The notes beneath the pieces are model-generated. The model had not been told where the DNA came from and did no database searches. It saw only the letters and a program-made list of their open reading frames with translations. Below, piece after piece: positions 43,417-43,904 of a stretch of 43,904 nt of DNA. The number at the start of each line of letters is the position of its first letter. Positions within the stretch are counted from its first letter, which is position 1. The stretch is from Pelagibacterales bacterium SAG-MED01 (GTDB lineage: Bacteria > Pseudomonadota > Alphaproteobacteria > Pelagibacterales > Pelagibacteraceae). The position numbers were made by a program, and so were the translations under genes. The stretch is from the NCBI GenBank assembly GCA_014654455.1, contig JACWCY010000010.1, positions 1-43,904 on the forward strand. The letters are read 5' to 3'.

Positions 43417-43904
43417 AGATCTTTGGGCCTTATAAATTCTTTTAATACTCCTTTTTTCTCAACTTCATTCCAGGATTTAATATTAAACTCAATTTTTGCA
43501 AATGCTGCTGTTGGGAATTTATAATTCATTAGTTTAAAATTATTCGTATTATGATTTTTTGTAAGATTTCTTACTAAATTTTTCACTGATGGTTCATGGT
43601 TTATAATCAAAATTGATTTATATTCACTGGATATTTCTTTAATTTTTTTTATAATTATATTCTCATCAACTAAATATAAATCTTTTGAAAAATTAACTTT
43701 TTTTGGTTTATTAATTTTCTTGGACAAAATTTGAAAAGTTTTTTTTGTTCTTTTTGATGATGAAATCAATGCATAATCGAATTTAAATTTTTTTTTAACA
43801 AAAAATTCACAAATCATTTTTGCATTTTTCTTGCCTCTTTTACTAAGTGGTCTATCAAAATCATTAATACTTAAATCATCCCAACTAGATTTTGCGTGTC
43901 TCAT
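43398..43904 (-). CDS. sixA: SixA-type histidine phosphatase, 5' end outside window
   Basis: Histidine-phosphatase-superfamily protein; SixA removes phosphate from phosphohistidine on phosphotransfer proteins. The reading frame reaches the window edge and begins MRHAKSSWDD, but family members carry several residues (a first beta strand) before RHAKSSW, so this Met is most likely internal and the true start lies just outside. Catalytic RH (RHAKSSW), FDRPLSKRGKKNA and the second His in LIINHEPSVKNLV are present. It is convergent with phoB, with the last 19 bases of each gene shared. Involvement in Pho signalling is only suggested by position. Confidence 0.82.
   Translation of the reverse strand: MRHAKSSWDDLSINDFDRPLSKRGKKNAKMICEFFVKKKFKFDYALISSSKRTKKTFQILSKKINKPKKVNFSKDLYLVDENIIIKKIKEISSEYKSILIINHEPSVKNLVRNLTKNHNTNNFKLMNYKFPTAAFAKIEFNIKSWNEVEKKGVLKEFIRPKDLQDSKE

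Noticed and set aside
43890..43904. Complete sixA gene starting at the last base of the window
   Set aside because: The Met directly before RHAKSSW matches an internal family residue; the first strand normally precedes it, so the gene is treated as 5'-truncated.
1..43904. Mobile elements, prophage genes, CRISPR arrays or recent transfer
   Set aside because: No transposase, integrase, phage protein or spaced repeat was seen; base composition and codon use look even, apart from the expected bias in aapJ and pstS.

Overview
This 43.9 kb window is compact, very A+T-rich bacterial DNA with almost no spacing between genes (no gene-free gap reaches 300 bases). Gene content and order point to an alphaproteobacterium of the SAR11 / Pelagibacterales type: lipA followed by a coq10-like gene, fused ispDF, ntrYX-trkA-trkH, a large aapJQMP amino-acid transporter, trpEGDC followed by lexA and gltX, and a pst-pho locus with lipid-remodelling genes. 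This is a taxonomic inference from synteny, codon use and protein style, not a database match. I see no prophage, insertion sequence, CRISPR array or rRNA; three tRNA genes are present.

Layout: (1) 1-7015, minus strand: ppiD-like chaperone, trpE, trpG, trpD, trpC, lexA and the 5' two thirds of gltX. A perfect alphaproteobacterial SOS box lies in front of lexA. (2) 7087-13530, plus strand: tpiA, secG, pyrG, kdsA, eno, ftsB-like, lipA, coq10-like. (3) 13507-15573, minus: cinA/pncC, pgpA, ispDF. (4) 15600-21652, plus: ntrY, ntrX, trkA, trkH, tRNA-Arg(TCT). (5) 21828-26277: aapJ, an intrinsic terminator, then aapQ, aapM, aapP. (6) 26439-32671: an XRE regulator, tRNA-Asn and tRNA-Cys on the minus strand, then valS, ilvD, manC. 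(7) 32672-43904: a phosphate-starvation island comprising a lipid kinase (minus), a PlcP-type metallophosphoesterase, a GT4 glycosyltransferase, phoR, an unrecognised exported protein, pstS, pstC, pstA, pstB, phoU, phoB and a 5'-truncated sixA-like phosphatase on the minus strand.

The most interesting part is region 7. Four sites fit the PhoB-box architecture (7-bp direct repeats with an 11-bp period): two divergent boxes with identical half-sites between the lipid kinase and plcP, a triple half-site before pstS, and a weaker site before the unknown exported protein. Together they describe a self-contained circuit: phosphate scavenging (Pst), sensing and control (PhoR/PhoB/PhoU), and replacement of phospholipid by glycolipid (PlcP releases diacylglycerol, the glycosyltransferase caps it with sugar), plus one secreted protein with no assigned role.

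Other signals: several genes (lexA, pyrG, ntrY, valS, plcP) have a promoter-like -10 element only about 5-12 bases before the start codon and no Shine-Dalgarno, suggesting leaderless mRNAs, whereas aapJ and pstS have real leaders and ribosome-binding sites. NtrX has lost the GAFTGA loop and carries Gln in place of the Walker B Glu, so it is unlikely to be a sigma-54 activator. Both nutrient ABC operons place a strong intrinsic terminator directly after the binding-protein gene.
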